Shown here: positions 24,945 to 36,399 of the stretch, piece by piece | Layout of the letters: each line of letters opens with the position of its first letter | Numbering within the stretch: position 1 is the stretch's first letter | Assembly: GCF_001517975.1 (NCBI RefSeq) | Contig: NZ_KQ950181.1 | Span: 128,052-192,051 of the forward strand | Length of the DNA stretch: 64,000 nt | Direction: 5' to 3' | Source: Thermobifida cellulosilytica TB100 | GTDB taxonomy: Bacteria > Actinomycetota > Actinomycetes > Streptosporangiales > Streptosporangiaceae | Position numbers and translations under genes: made by a program | Notes under the pieces: model-generated | Databases searched by the model: none | What the model was told of the DNA's origin: nothing | What the model saw: the letters and a program-made list of their open reading frames with translations, nothing else

Positions 24945-25615
24945 CGCTCACCTCCGTCCGCGCCGATCCGGCCCACCGTCTCCTCGACCGCTCCGGCCGC
25001 GGCGACCACGTGCAGCACGTCCCCCGGCCACAGCCGCAGGTCCGAGCGGGCCAGGTGGATCTCCCCGCCCCGGCTCAGGTAGACCACCCGCACCCCCAGC
25101 GCGGACTCCACCTGCTCGACGCGCTGCTGCGCCCATGCGGTGCCCACCGCAGCGTCCACCATGACCAGCGACCCGGAGGGGTCCCGCCACAGCGGCCCGG
25201 TACCCAGGAACTCGTCCCCGGGGACCAGGTGGCGCAGGATCATGTCGGCGGTCCAGCGCACCGTGGCCACGGTGGGGATGCCCAGCCGCTGGTACACCTC
25301 GGCGCGCCGCGGGTCGTAGATGCGCGCCACCACGTTGCGCACCCCGAACGTCTCACGGGCCACCCGAGCCGCGATGATGTTGGAGTTGTCGCCGCTGCTG
25401 ACCGCGGCGAACGCGCCGGCCCGCTCGATGCCCGCGCGTACCAGCACCTCGCGGTCGTGGCCCAGCCCGGTGACCGCGTGCCGGGCGGTCGCCGAACGCA
25501 GCCTGCGAAACGCCTCGGGGGCGCGGTCGATCACCGCGACCGTGTGGCCGGAGTCCTCCAGCGTGTGCGCGAGGGTGGAGCCCACCCGTCCGCAACCCAA
25601 GATGACGATGTGCAC
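24941..25615 (-). CDS. ceoB: TrkA/RCK potassium uptake regulatory subunit (first of pair)
   Basis: The product is 224 residues, paralogous to the next gene. It has MHIVILGCGRVGSTLAHTLEDSGH (Rossmann loop), AVIDRAPEAF, GAFAAVSSGDNSNIIAARVARETFGVRNVVARIYDP, and a TrkA-C domain. CeoB/CeoC pairs are standard in Actinobacteria and lie close to DUF3159 and a TrmA-like methyltransferase, as here. The methyltransferase is divergently transcribed from a 225-base interval that carries both promoters. Confidence 0.88.
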   Translation of the reverse strand: MHIVILGCGRVGSTLAHTLEDSGHTVAVIDRAPEAFRRLRSATARHAVTGLGHDREVLVRAGIERAGAFAAVSSGDNSNIIAARVARETFGVRNVVARIYDPRRAEVYQRLGIPTVATVRWTADMILRHLVPGDEFLGTGPLWRDPSGSLVMVDAAVGTAWAQQRVEQVESALGVRVVYLSRGGEIHLARSDLRLWPGDVLHVVAAAGAVEETVGRIGADGGER

Positions 25616-25840
25616 GTCCTGTCCGTCCCTGGTAAGCCTCGTGGTGGCGGCCCCGCCGGAGCCGACGCGGCCTGGGCTGGGATATACCCAACCACAGTCC
25701 CGGCTCCCGCCGCACCGGACCGGCTCTGCGCGGGCGGACCGGGCGCGTCCGCGCCCCGACTAGAGTGGTCGGCAGGAGGCGGCGGTCACGGACCCGCCGC
25801 GGTGCCCTACCGCCCCGTCCACCCGAAAGGTCGTGTACTC

Positions 25841-27100
25841 ATGAGTCGGCTCGGAACCCACGTCGAGGTGCGTCTTGACGGGGTGGCGCACGGCGGGTGG
25901 TGCGTCGGGCGCCACGAGGGCCAGGTCGTGTTCGTCCGCCACGCGCTGCCCGGAGAGCTGGTGCGCGCCCTGGTCACCGAGGAGACCAAGCGGTTCCTGC
26001 GCGCCGACGCCGTGGAGGTGCTCGAGGCCTCGCCCGACCGGGTGGAGCCGCCGTGCCCCTTCGCCGGGCCGGGACGCTGCGGAGGCTGCGACTGGCAGCA
26101 CGCCTCCCTGGACGCCCAGCGGCGGATCAAGGCGCAGGTGGTCGCCGAGCAGTTGCACCGGATCGCCGGGATCGACCGCGAGGTCGTGGTCGAGGAGCTG
26201 CCCGGAACCCCCGACGGGCTGGGGTGGCGCACCCGGGTCCGGTTCGCGGTCGACGCCGACGGGACGCCGGGCCTGCGCAGGCACCGCTCCCACAGCGTCG
26301 AGCCGATCGACTCCTGCCCCATCGCCCACCCGGGGGTCAACCGGCTGGAGGTGCCCCGGCGGCGCTGGCCCAGGGTGGCCGAGGTCGAGGCGGTGGCCTC
26401 GGCGGGGACCGGAGACGCGGCCCTCGTCGTCACCCCGACCACGGCCAAGCTGCCCGAACTGCCCAGGCCCGCGGCGCCCGCCGCGGTGCTGCGCCGCTTC
26501 CGGGGCGGCCGGATCCAGACGGTCCGCGGACGGCGCGGGGTCGTCGAGACCGCCGCCGGACGCCGCTGGCGGGTCAGCGCGGGAGCGTTCTGGCAGGTCC
26601 ATCCGGCCGCCGCGCAGACCCTCACCGAGGCGGTGCTGCGCGCGCTGGAGCCCAAACCCGGTCAGACCGCCCTGGACCTGTACTGCGGCGTGGGGCTGTT
26701 CGCCGGCGCGCTGGGGGTCGCGGTCGGCCCCGAGGGCCGGGTCTTCGGCGTCGAGAGCAGCGCCGAAGCGGTCCGCGACGCCCAGTACAACCTGCGCGAC
26801 CTGCCGCAGGTCCGGATCGAGCGGGGGGACGCGGCCGCGCACCTGCGCCAGTGGGCGGACCTGCGCGTCGACCTGGCCGTGGCCGACCCGCCGCGCGCGG
26901 GCCTGGGCGCCCAGGCGGTGGAGTCCCTGGCCGCGCTGCGTCCGCAGCGGATCGCCTACGTCTCCTGCGACCCCGCCACCCTCGCCCGCGACCTGGCGCT
27001 CTTCGCCGAGCGCGGCTACCGGCTGGAGGACCTGCGCGCCTTCGACGCCTTCCCCATGACCCACCACGTGGAGTGCCTGGCCGTGCTGGCCCGCGGCTGA
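25841..27100 (+). CDS. TrmA/RlmD-like class I SAM-dependent RNA 5-methyluridine methyltransferase
   Basis: The product is 419 residues. N-terminal TRAM domain (GTHVEVRLDGVAHGGWCVGRH), iron-sulfur-type cysteines PCPFAGPGRCGGCDW plus DSCPIAHP, SAM site ALDLYCGVGLFAGAL, then ADPPRAGLG, and the catalytic YVSCDPATLARD near the C-terminus. It methylates U in tRNA or rRNA; which site is not predictable. It is shorter than RlmD of E. coli. GAAAGG lies 11 bases before the ATG. Confidence 0.9.
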   Translation: MSRLGTHVEVRLDGVAHGGWCVGRHEGQVVFVRHALPGELVRALVTEETKRFLRADAVEVLEASPDRVEPPCPFAGPGRCGGCDWQHASLDAQRRIKAQVVAEQLHRIAGIDREVVVEELPGTPDGLGWRTRVRFAVDADGTPGLRRHRSHSVEPIDSCPIAHPGVNRLEVPRRRWPRVAEVEAVASAGTGDAALVVTPTTAKLPELPRPAAPAAVLRRFRGGRIQTVRGRRGVVETAAGRRWRVSAGAFWQVHPAAAQTLTEAVLRALEPKPGQTALDLYCGVGLFAGALGVAVGPEGRVFGVESSAEAVRDAQYNLRDLPQVRIERGDAAAHLRQWADLRVDLAVADPPRAGLGAQAVESLAALRPQRIAYVSCDPATLARDLALFAERGYRLEDLRAFDAFPMTHHVECLAVLARG

Positions 27101-27300
27101 GCCCCGTCCCGCGCCGCGGCGGCCGGATCGCGGCGCGGCGCTGCCGGAAGCGGCCGGAGCCGCAGGGCCCCGGCCGCGAGGCCTTCTTCCGCCCCGAACC
27201 ACGACCTGGGACCGCGAGCCGCCGGAACCGGGGCGACCCCCTCCGCCGCGCCGGGCCGTGCCTGCCGCAAAACCGGCAAGCCGGGCGGAAGAATGGGGGC

Positions 27301-28233
27301 ATGCGACTGAGGATCTTCACCGAACCCCAGCAGGGCGCCAGTTACGAGACCCTGCTGACAGTGGCCAGAGCCGCCGAGGACCTCGGCTTCGAGGCTTTCT
27401 TCCGCTCCGACCACTACCTCAAGATGGGCTCCGTCAGCGGCCTGCCCGGGCCGACCGACGCCTGGGTCACCCTGGCCGGGCTGGCCCGCGAGACCTCCCG
27501 TATCCGGTTGGGCACCCTCATGACCGCGGCCACGTTCCGGGCTCCGGGGCCGCTGGCGATCAGCGTCGCCCAGGTGGACCAGATGAGCGGGGGCCGGGTG
27601 GAGTTCGGCTTCGGGGCGGGCTGGTTCGAGGCCGAGCACACCGCCTACGGGCTGCCCTTCCCCGTCGACGCCGGGGAGCGCTTCGACCGCTTCGAGGAGC
27701 AACTGGCGATCGTCACCGGGCTGTGGCAGACCCCGGTCGGCGAGACCTTCGACTACCAGGGCAAGTACTACCGCCTGACGGACAGCCCGGCGCTGCCCAA
27801 GCCCGCGCAGTCGCCGCGGCCCCCGGTCATCGTCGGCGGCACCGGGCGGCGGCGCACGCCCAAGCTGGCCGCGGCCTACGCCGACGAGTACAACGTCCCC
27901 TTCACCGTGCTGGAGGGCACCCGGGCGGCCTTCGACCGCGTCCGCGCCGCGGTGGAGGAGGCGGGCCGGGAACGCCCCATGGTCTACTCCGCGGCCCAGG
28001 TGGTGTGCGTGGGCCGCGACGAGGCCGAGGTGGCGCGCCGCGCAGCCGCGATCGGCCGGGAGGTGGACGAGCTCAGGGTCAACGGCCTGGCGGGCAGCCC
28101 TGACGAGGTCGTCGACAAGATCGGCCGGTTCGCCGAGATCGGCACGGAGCGGATCTACCTGCAAGTACTGGACCTGTCCGACCTGGACCACCTGGAGCTG
28201 ATCGCGGACCGGGTGGCCGCCCAGTTGGCGTGA
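27301..28233 (+). CDS. LLM-class F420-dependent oxidoreductase
   Basis: The product is 310 residues, luciferase-like fold. MRLRIFTEPQQGASYETLL start, AEDLGFEAFFRSDHYLKMG, IRLGTLMTAATFRAPGPLAISVAQVDQMSGGRVEFGFGAGWFE (split pattern typical of F420-using LLM proteins), and VIVGGTGRRRTPKLAAAYADEYN. It is unrelated to the FMN pair except by fold. The substrate is unknown. It stands alone between two 200- to 390-base spacers. Confidence 0.85.
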   Translation: MRLRIFTEPQQGASYETLLTVARAAEDLGFEAFFRSDHYLKMGSVSGLPGPTDAWVTLAGLARETSRIRLGTLMTAATFRAPGPLAISVAQVDQMSGGRVEFGFGAGWFEAEHTAYGLPFPVDAGERFDRFEEQLAIVTGLWQTPVGETFDYQGKYYRLTDSPALPKPAQSPRPPVIVGGTGRRRTPKLAAAYADEYNVPFTVLEGTRAAFDRVRAAVEEAGRERPMVYSAAQVVCVGRDEAEVARRAAAIGREVDELRVNGLAGSPDEVVDKIGRFAEIGTERIYLQVLDLSDLDHLELIADRVAAQLA

Positions 28234-28622
28234 GAGCAGCCGGTGGGAGCACTCCGCTCCCCGGGGTGTTCCCACCGGACGGACGGGTAGTGGAGCGGGG
28301 AGCAACAGGCATTACTGGCCAGTAGCTTGATGTCGAGATATATGTCCGATACCTTGATGTCGAGATAACAGCGCGAGCGAATCACTGGGCATGTGAGGTT
28401 CACCGCCACCGGCGGTCCGCCTGCCGGCGCGGTGCGGCGGGCTCCGCACTCCCAGAGGCGGAACCCGAGCCGTCCGCGCAGGCGGCCCCCGTTGTCCCGC
28501 GCAGTACGGGGGAGCCGTCCCGGCTCGGGAGTGATCTTGTAAGGGAAGCCTCAGTGACGCCCCGGCTGTGCCGCTAGGGCAGGATGCTTGGAAAAAGTGG
28601 CGAGACCAGGAGGCGAACAACC
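28234..28622. other. Regulatory region upstream of aconitase
   Basis: This 389-base spacer holds no gene. Its centre (28305-28380) is AT-rich against the background and carries a palindrome and two identical 15-base boxes, described separately. An AGGAGG site lies 9 bases before the acnA GTG. Confidence 0.6.
28313..28367. promoter_or_regulatory. Palindrome plus two direct repeats, likely operator of acnA
   Basis: TACTGGCCAGTA (28313-28324) is a perfect 12-bp palindrome. One base later comes CTTGATGTCGAGATA (28326-28340), repeated exactly at 28353-28367, a period of 27 bases. Each box is itself an imperfect palindrome (CTTGAT/GTCGAG), the form bound by MarR-type dimers. In Streptomyces coelicolor the MarR homologue TamR is reported to control the aconitase gene, so a TamR-like regulator is a good candidate (inference). 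Confidence 0.7.
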
Positions 28623-31386
<2,764 letters not shown>

Positions 31387-31397
<11 letters not shown>

Positions 31398-31845
31398 TAG
31401 TCCCACGAACTCCCCGCGGGCCCACCAGGCCCGGGGCGACCCACAGGGGGCCCGTCGCCGTCCAGGAGACGGCGGCGGGCCCTCGGCTCTGCCGGGGAGG
31501 GTGTGCGTCCGCCGCGCCCGGCACCGCGGGGAGGAACCAGCCCAACAGCCCCTCGAAGCCGAACAGGGCGAGGAGGAAGCCGAAGGCGTAGCAGACGGCG
31601 CCGACCAGGGGCCACGGCCACCCGTGGCGGCCCCGCGGCCAGGACGGGATGAACAGGCCCAGCGCGCCGAAGCTGCCGATCAGCCAGCCGAGCCACGGCA
31701 GCGCGAAGCCCAGGCCGGCCCGCAGCGAGCTGACGCAGGCGGGGACGTCGTCCACGACGCCGCTGCAACTGCCGACCAGCATCGTGGTGCCCGCCGTCGC
31801 GGGCAGCAGCAGGATCCCGCCGAGAAAGGTGAGGGCGAGAAGCAC
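31387..31845 (-). CDS. Small membrane protein, three hydrophobic segments; start and end uncertain, possible frameshift
   Basis: The frame gives 152 residues from a GTG. Hydrophobic segments are [40 protein letters not shown] and [20 protein letters not shown]. Two Cys ([14 protein letters not shown]) may form an external disulfide. No ribosome binding site precedes this GTG. An ATG with a good GGAG site at about 31916 opens a Pro-rich N-terminus (MPYPSPTLPRPH) in the +1 frame, so a frameshift (real or sequencing) in the C-rich stretch 31850-31900 may split the gene. The last 45 residues overlap the acnA terminator and stop codon. Function unknown. Confidence 0.5.
31448..31482 (+). terminator. 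Terminator of acnA
   Basis: 14-bp stem with one G-U pair (arms 31448-31461 and 31469-31482), 7-base loop. It lies inside the 3' part of the opposing minus-strand reading frame, which makes the annotated C-terminus of that frame doubtful. Confidence 0.75.
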
Positions 31846-32048
31846 GATGCCGACGGTGCGGCTGATGAGCCGGGAGGCGGTGGGGGCGGGGCAGCGTGGG
31901 GGACGGGTAGGGCATCACGGAAACTCCAACAAATGTGGCAAATGCCCATGAATCATGACAGGTTGCCCCATGTTCGGCGCCGGGAGGCGGGCCGCTCCGC
32001 AGCCGGGCCTCGACGGGGTACGACGGCGGACGCCCGGCCGCGGGGCGG

Positions 32049-32606
32049 TCACCACGGTGCGGTGCCGTCGAGCACCACGTCGGCGTACTCCCAGGGGGTG
32101 TGCAGGGCGTAGAAGTCCTCCTCCTGGCGCGCCCAGGCCTCGCGGTGGGGGGTGTAGACGGCGGCGTCGCTCCGGGCGTCCAGCCGCCGGTGGCGCACCT
32201 CGGCGGGGGCGTCGATCCACACCAGGGTGGACAGGTAGGGGCGGATCTCGGCCGCACCACAGCCGCACCCCTCCACGATCAGGCCGTCCACGACGGGGGT
32301 GGTGCACCACTCGGCGGGGCGGCCGCGCTCCCAGTCGTAGCGCCGCCACCGCGGGTCGGCGCCGTTGAGCAGCGGCATGACCACCCACAGCGCCAGCAGG
32401 TCGACCGAGGCGGCCAGGCCGGTCCACCCCGGGTACACGTCGTCCATGTGGAACACCGGCCAGCCGGTCACCGCGGCGAGCGCCTCGGCCAGGGACGTCT
32501 TGCCCGCTCCCGAGCGTCCCTCGATCGCCACCACCCGCACGCCCCCGGCCAGCGGGGGCCGGTCGCGGGCCAGCTCCGCCAGGGACGTCACCGCTTCGGA
32601 ATCCAC
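32049..32606 (-). CDS. P-loop (uridine kinase-like) ATP-binding protein
   Basis: The product is 185 residues, GTG start. Walker A is IEGRSGAGKTSLAEAL (about residues 28-43), followed by VFHMDDVYPGW, a DxD/DD substrate region as in uridine kinases and related small-molecule kinases. GLIVEGCGCG and LVWIDAPAEVRHRRLDAR form the later core strands. The phosphate acceptor is unknown. It is isolated; the divergent ROK gene starts 250 bases away. Confidence 0.82.
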   Translation of the reverse strand: MDSEAVTSLAELARDRPPLAGGVRVVAIEGRSGAGKTSLAEALAAVTGWPVFHMDDVYPGWTGLAASVDLLALWVVMPLLNGADPRWRRYDWERGRPAEWCTTPVVDGLIVEGCGCGAAEIRPYLSTLVWIDAPAEVRHRRLDARSDAAVYTPHREAWARQEEDFYALHTPWEYADVVLDGTAPW

Positions 32607-32855
32607 CTGGTCACCACCGGTCTCTCGTCGGACAGCCGCCGTTCACCACGGAGTGATACCCGATCGGCCGGGGCCGCAGTGCGGCGGCCCGCAGGCGCCG
32701 ACCGGCGCCCGTTCCGGCGGTGCGCTTTCCCCCGTGCCTTCCGGGACGGTGGGGCCGAATCGGACTTTCTTCTTCAAGCGGGTCGAAACCGTTGCCTTCA
32801 AGCCTTGTAAGCTCCTTTGTGACGGCTTTTGCCCCGCCGGAACCAAGGAGCGCCA

Positions 32856-34025
32856 GTGACGAGGGAGGCCCAGGTCACGCCGGGGTCGCAGGCTGCCCTG
32901 CGGCAGGCCAACCGGGAACGGGTGGTCGCCGCACTGCGCAGGGGCGGCACGCTCACCCAGGCCGAGATCGCCCGCGCCACCGGGCTGTCCGCGGCGAGCG
33001 TGTCCAACATCGTGCGTGACCTGCGGTCGATGGGCACGGTGTCGGTGCGCGAGACCTCCTCCAACGGGCGTCGCGCGCGGGCGGTCACCCTGCTGCGCCC
33101 CCCGGGCGTGCTGGTGGCCGTCGACTTCACGCACTCCCGGGTCACCGTGGCCCTGGGAGACACCCAGGGCCACGTCCTGCAGGAGGAGAGCATCGACTAC
33201 GACGTGGCCGAGGACCCCGCGCGCGGGATACGGCGCGCGGTCTGGCTGACCGAGACCCTGCTCACCCAGGCCCGGGTGGACCGGTCCATGGTGGCGGGCG
33301 CCGCCGCGTCGGTCCCCGGCCCGGTCGACCCGGGCAGCGGCCTCATCGGCGACATCACCTGCATGCCGCACTGGGCGGGCTTCAACCCAGGGGCCGAGCT
33401 GCAAGAACGCCTGGGGCTGCCCGTCCAGGTGGACAACGACGCCAACCTGTGCGCCCTCGCCGAGACCGCCGAGGGCGCCGCCCGAGGACTGGAGCACGTC
33501 GTCTACGTCAACGTCTCCCAGGGAGTGGGGGCGGGCGTGATCATCGGCGGGCGGCTGTTCCGGGGAGCCAACGGCAACGCTGGGGAGATCGGGCACATCG
33601 GGTTGGACGAGCGCGGCCCGGTGTGCCGGTGCGGCAACCGCGGCTGCCTGGAGACCCTGGTCGGCGCGCCCTACCTGCTGGACATGCTGCCGCAGCAGGG
33701 CAGGGTCCGGCACGGCGCCGCACTGCTGGACCTGGTCAGAGCGGCCTGCGAGGGGGACCCCGGCTGCCGGCGGATCATCGCCGAGGCGGGCGCTGCGCTG
33801 GGCCGGGGGGTGGCCATCGTGGTCAACATGTTCAACCCGCAGATGGTCGTCATCGGGGGCGAGATCGCCGAGGCGGGAGAACTGCTGCTGGACCCCATGC
33901 GGCGGGCGATGGAACTGGGGGCGCTGGGCAGCGCGCTCGGCGAGCTGCGCCTCGTGCCCGGTGAGCTGGGACGACGGGCCGCGCTGCGCGGGGCGCTGCG
34001 CTCCGCGCTTGCCTCCACGTTCTGA
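32856..34025 (+). CDS. ROK-family transcriptional regulator
   Basis: The product is 389 residues. N-terminal winged helix (LTQAEIARATGLSAASVSNIVRDL) followed by a ROK sugar-kinase-like domain: VAVDFTHSRVTVALGD, VPGPVDPGSG, VQVDNDANLCALAE, GVGAGVIIGGRLFRG, and the zinc motif CRCGNRGCLE. GTG start with AAGGAG 6 bases away. It precedes a sugar ABC importer, and two operator-like repeats lie in the intervening 247 bases, so it most likely represses that operon and responds to the imported sugar or its phosphate (inference). Confidence 0.92.
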   Translation: MTREAQVTPGSQAALRQANRERVVAALRRGGTLTQAEIARATGLSAASVSNIVRDLRSMGTVSVRETSSNGRRARAVTLLRPPGVLVAVDFTHSRVTVALGDTQGHVLQEESIDYDVAEDPARGIRRAVWLTETLLTQARVDRSMVAGAAASVPGPVDPGSGLIGDITCMPHWAGFNPGAELQERLGLPVQVDNDANLCALAETAEGAARGLEHVVYVNVSQGVGAGVIIGGRLFRGANGNAGEIGHIGLDERGPVCRCGNRGCLETLVGAPYLLDMLPQQGRVRHGAALLDLVRAACEGDPGCRRIIAEAGAALGRGVAIVVNMFNPQMVVIGGEIAEAGELLLDPMRRAMELGALGSALGELRLVPGELGRRAALRGALRSALASTF

Positions 34026-34100
34026 ATCGATCTTGAGAGTCCTCCGCGACTTTTCACAGCCCACAACATCTGTTCTCAAGCCCGCCGACCTGCGCTTTCT

Positions 34101-34163
34101 TTGGGTTCAAAGCGTGAACCCAAGATTCGTAACATTTCAGTTATGCGTTCAAAGCTTGACCAC
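34101..34163. promoter_or_regulatory. Two operator-like sites 42 bases apart, upstream of sugar ABC operon
   Basis: Site 1 (34101-34123) is a perfect inverted repeat: TTGGGTTCA and TGAACCCAA around AAGCG. Site 2 (34145-34163, GCGTTCAAAGCTTGACCAC) matches the core of site 1 at 15 of 19 bases. Core starts are 42 bases apart, about four helical turns, so two dimers could sit on one DNA face. They are probable ROK-regulator operators; related CTTCAAG half-sites occur before the ROK gene (about 32773-32810). Confidence 0.7.
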
Positions 34164-34272
34164 AAGGGTTCCAACCGTTTGACTTCACGCATCGGTCCAC
34201 CGAGTGACCGGCGACACACAACGGCCGGACCGCAATCCCCCGACAACGGTGGGCCCCGAGGAGGTCACAGCG

Positions 34273-35406
34273 ATGAGCAATCGGAACAGGTTCATCCGCC
34301 GCGTCGCGGTGGGAACCGCCGCCCTGGCGATGCTGGCAGCCGCCGGATGCGGCGCCGCAACCACCAGCGGAGGTGGAGGCGAGCAGGCCGCCGCCTCCGT
34401 CGAGGAGGGCTTCACCATCGGCCTGCTGCTGCCCGATGCCAAGACCGCCCGCTACGAGAAGTTCGACCGCCCCTACTTCGAGGAGGCGATCGCCGAACTC
34501 TGTCCCAAGTGCGAGGTCACCTACCAGAACGCCGACCAGGACGTCTCCAAGCAGCAGTCCCAGGCCGAGGCCATGCTGACCCAGGGGGTCGCCGTGCTGG
34601 TCCTGGACGCCGTCGACGCCGAGGCCGCGGGCGGCATCGTCAAGCAGGCCCACGCCCAGGGCGTCCCGGTCATCGCCTACGACCGGCTGGCCCAGGGCGG
34701 GGTGGACTACTACGTCTCCTTCGACAACAAGACCGTCGGACGGGTCCAGGCCGAGGCGCTCGTCGAGGGCATGGAGAAGGCCGGAACCGCGGGCAAGGGT
34801 GAGGTCGTCATGATCAACGGCTCTCCCACCGACCCCAACGCCGCCAGCTTCAAGGAGGGCGCCCACGAGATCCTCGACGGCCAGGTCGAGATCGGCGCCG
34901 AGTACGACACCCCCGACTGGTCGCCCGACAAGGCCCAGCAGCAGATGGAGCAGGCCATCACCGCCGTCGGCGCCGACAACATCAGCGGCGTCTACAGCGC
35001 CAACGACGGCCTGGCCTCCGGCATCATCGCGGCCCTCAAGAGCGCGGGCGTGGACGAGCTGCCGCCCATCACCGGCCAGGACGCCGAACTCGCCGCCATC
35101 CAGCGGATCCTCTCCGGCGACCAGTACATGACGGTCTACAAGGCCATCCGCCCCGAGGCCGACATCGCGGCCGCCATGGCCGTCGCCGCCGCCACCGGGC
35201 AGGAGTACAGCGGCACCGCCGAGTACCCGCTGACCGAGGCCACCGACGGCGAAGGCAACACCGTCCCCGCCGTGCTGCTCACCCCCGTCGCGGTGACCAT
35301 TGACAACATCGAGGACACGGTCATCTCCGACGGTTTCTACACCATCGAGGAGATCTGCACCGACGAGTACGCCGACACCGACCTGTGCAAGGAAGCCGGG
35401 GCCTGA
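34273..35406 (+). CDS. Sugar ABC transporter substrate-binding lipoprotein (xylose/XylF type)
   Basis: The product is 377 residues. Signal FIRRVAVGTAALAMLAAAGC has a clear lipobox, so it is anchored outside the membrane. The mature part is a type I periplasmic-binding fold for pentoses/hexoses: TIGLLLPDAKTARYEKFDRP, NADQDVSKQQSQAEAMLTQG, VIAYDRLAQGGVDYYVSFDN, VYSANDGLASGIIAALKSAG, ITGQDAELAAIQRIL. These match XylF/ChvE-like proteins. ATG with GAGGAGG 8 bases upstream. It is first of the importer operon. Confidence 0.9.
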   Translation: MSNRNRFIRRVAVGTAALAMLAAAGCGAATTSGGGGEQAAASVEEGFTIGLLLPDAKTARYEKFDRPYFEEAIAELCPKCEVTYQNADQDVSKQQSQAEAMLTQGVAVLVLDAVDAEAAGGIVKQAHAQGVPVIAYDRLAQGGVDYYVSFDNKTVGRVQAEALVEGMEKAGTAGKGEVVMINGSPTDPNAASFKEGAHEILDGQVEIGAEYDTPDWSPDKAQQQMEQAITAVGADNISGVYSANDGLASGIIAALKSAGVDELPPITGQDAELAAIQRILSGDQYMTVYKAIRPEADIAAAMAVAAATGQEYSGTAEYPLTEATDGEGNTVPAVLLTPVAVTIDNIEDTVISDGFYTIEEICTDEYADTDLCKEAGA

Positions 35407-35613
35407 CCGGGCCCAGCGGAGCGGGAGCCGCGGCCGGCGCCCCACCCGGCGCGCCGCGGACTGCCGGGGCGGCACTGTCGGCCACGGCCCCGCACCCCGG
35501 GGAGCAGGCCGATGCCGCCCCGCTCCGCTCCGCCTTCCCCAGGAGACCTGCCCGGGACCGCGGTCCGCGCTCCCGGGCAGGTCGCCCGACCAGAGGAACC
35601 GCGAGGAAACGTC

Positions 35614-36399
35614 ATGACGCAACCGATCCTGGAGCTGTCCGGGATTTCCAAGAGGTTCGGCGCGGTGCAGGCGCTCAGCGACGTCCACTTCCACGTCCAC
35701 CCGGGCGAGGTCGTGGCGCTGCTGGGTGACAACGGCGCTGGGAAGTCGACTCTCGTCAAGGTCATCGCCGGAGTCAACCCCGCCGACAGCGGAGTGATCC
35801 TGTGGGAGGGACGGCCGGTCAAGGTCAACCGCCCCAGCGACGCCCAGCAGCTCGGCATCGCCACCATCTACCAGGACCTCGCGCTCTGCGACAACCTGGA
35901 CATCGTGGCCAACCTGTTCCTCGGCAGCGAGCGCACCGCCGTCGGGGTACTGGACGAACTGGAGATGGAGCGACGCGCCCAGGAGCTGCTGGACTCGCTC
36001 TCCGTGCGCATCCCCAGCCTGCGCGTCCCCGTGGCCTCCCTGTCCGGCGGCCAGCGCCAGATCATCGCGATCGCCCGCTCCCTGCTGGGCGACCCCAAGG
36101 TCGTCATGCTGGACGAGCCCACCGCGGCGCTGGGCGTGGCCCAGACCGCCCAGGTCCTCGACCTCATCGAGCGGCTCCGGGACCAGGGGCTCGGGGTCAT
36201 CCTCATCAGCCACAACATGGCCGACGTACGTGCCGTCGCCGACCGCGCCGTGGTCCTGCGCCTGGGTCGCAACGCCGGCGACTTCCGGATCGAGGACACC
36301 AGTTACGAAGAGATCGTGGCGGCCATCACCGGGGCCGCCGACAACCCCGTGTCCCGACGGTCCGGCCGTGCCGCGGTGCCGGGAACGGAGGAAGCGTGA
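35614..36399 (+). CDS. Sugar ABC transporter ATP-binding protein
   Basis: The product is 261 residues with one ABC domain: Walker A LLGDNGAGKSTLVKVI, Q-loop IYQDLALCDNLDIVANLF, signature SLSGGQRQIIAIARSL, Walker B KVVMLDEPTAALG, and H-switch LISHNM. Carbohydrate-uptake type 2 transporters often have a fused double ATPase (XylG, RbsA); this single-domain form resembles FrcA and presumably dimerises. It ends in TGATG overlap with the permease gene. 207 bases separate it from the binding protein, possibly allowing differential expression. Confidence 0.92.
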   Translation: MTQPILELSGISKRFGAVQALSDVHFHVHPGEVVALLGDNGAGKSTLVKVIAGVNPADSGVILWEGRPVKVNRPSDAQQLGIATIYQDLALCDNLDIVANLFLGSERTAVGVLDELEMERRAQELLDSLSVRIPSLRVPVASLSGGQRQIIAIARSLLGDPKVVMLDEPTAALGVAQTAQVLDLIERLRDQGLGVILISHNMADVRAVADRAVVLRLGRNAGDFRIEDTSYEEIVAAITGAADNPVSRRSGRAAVPGTEEA

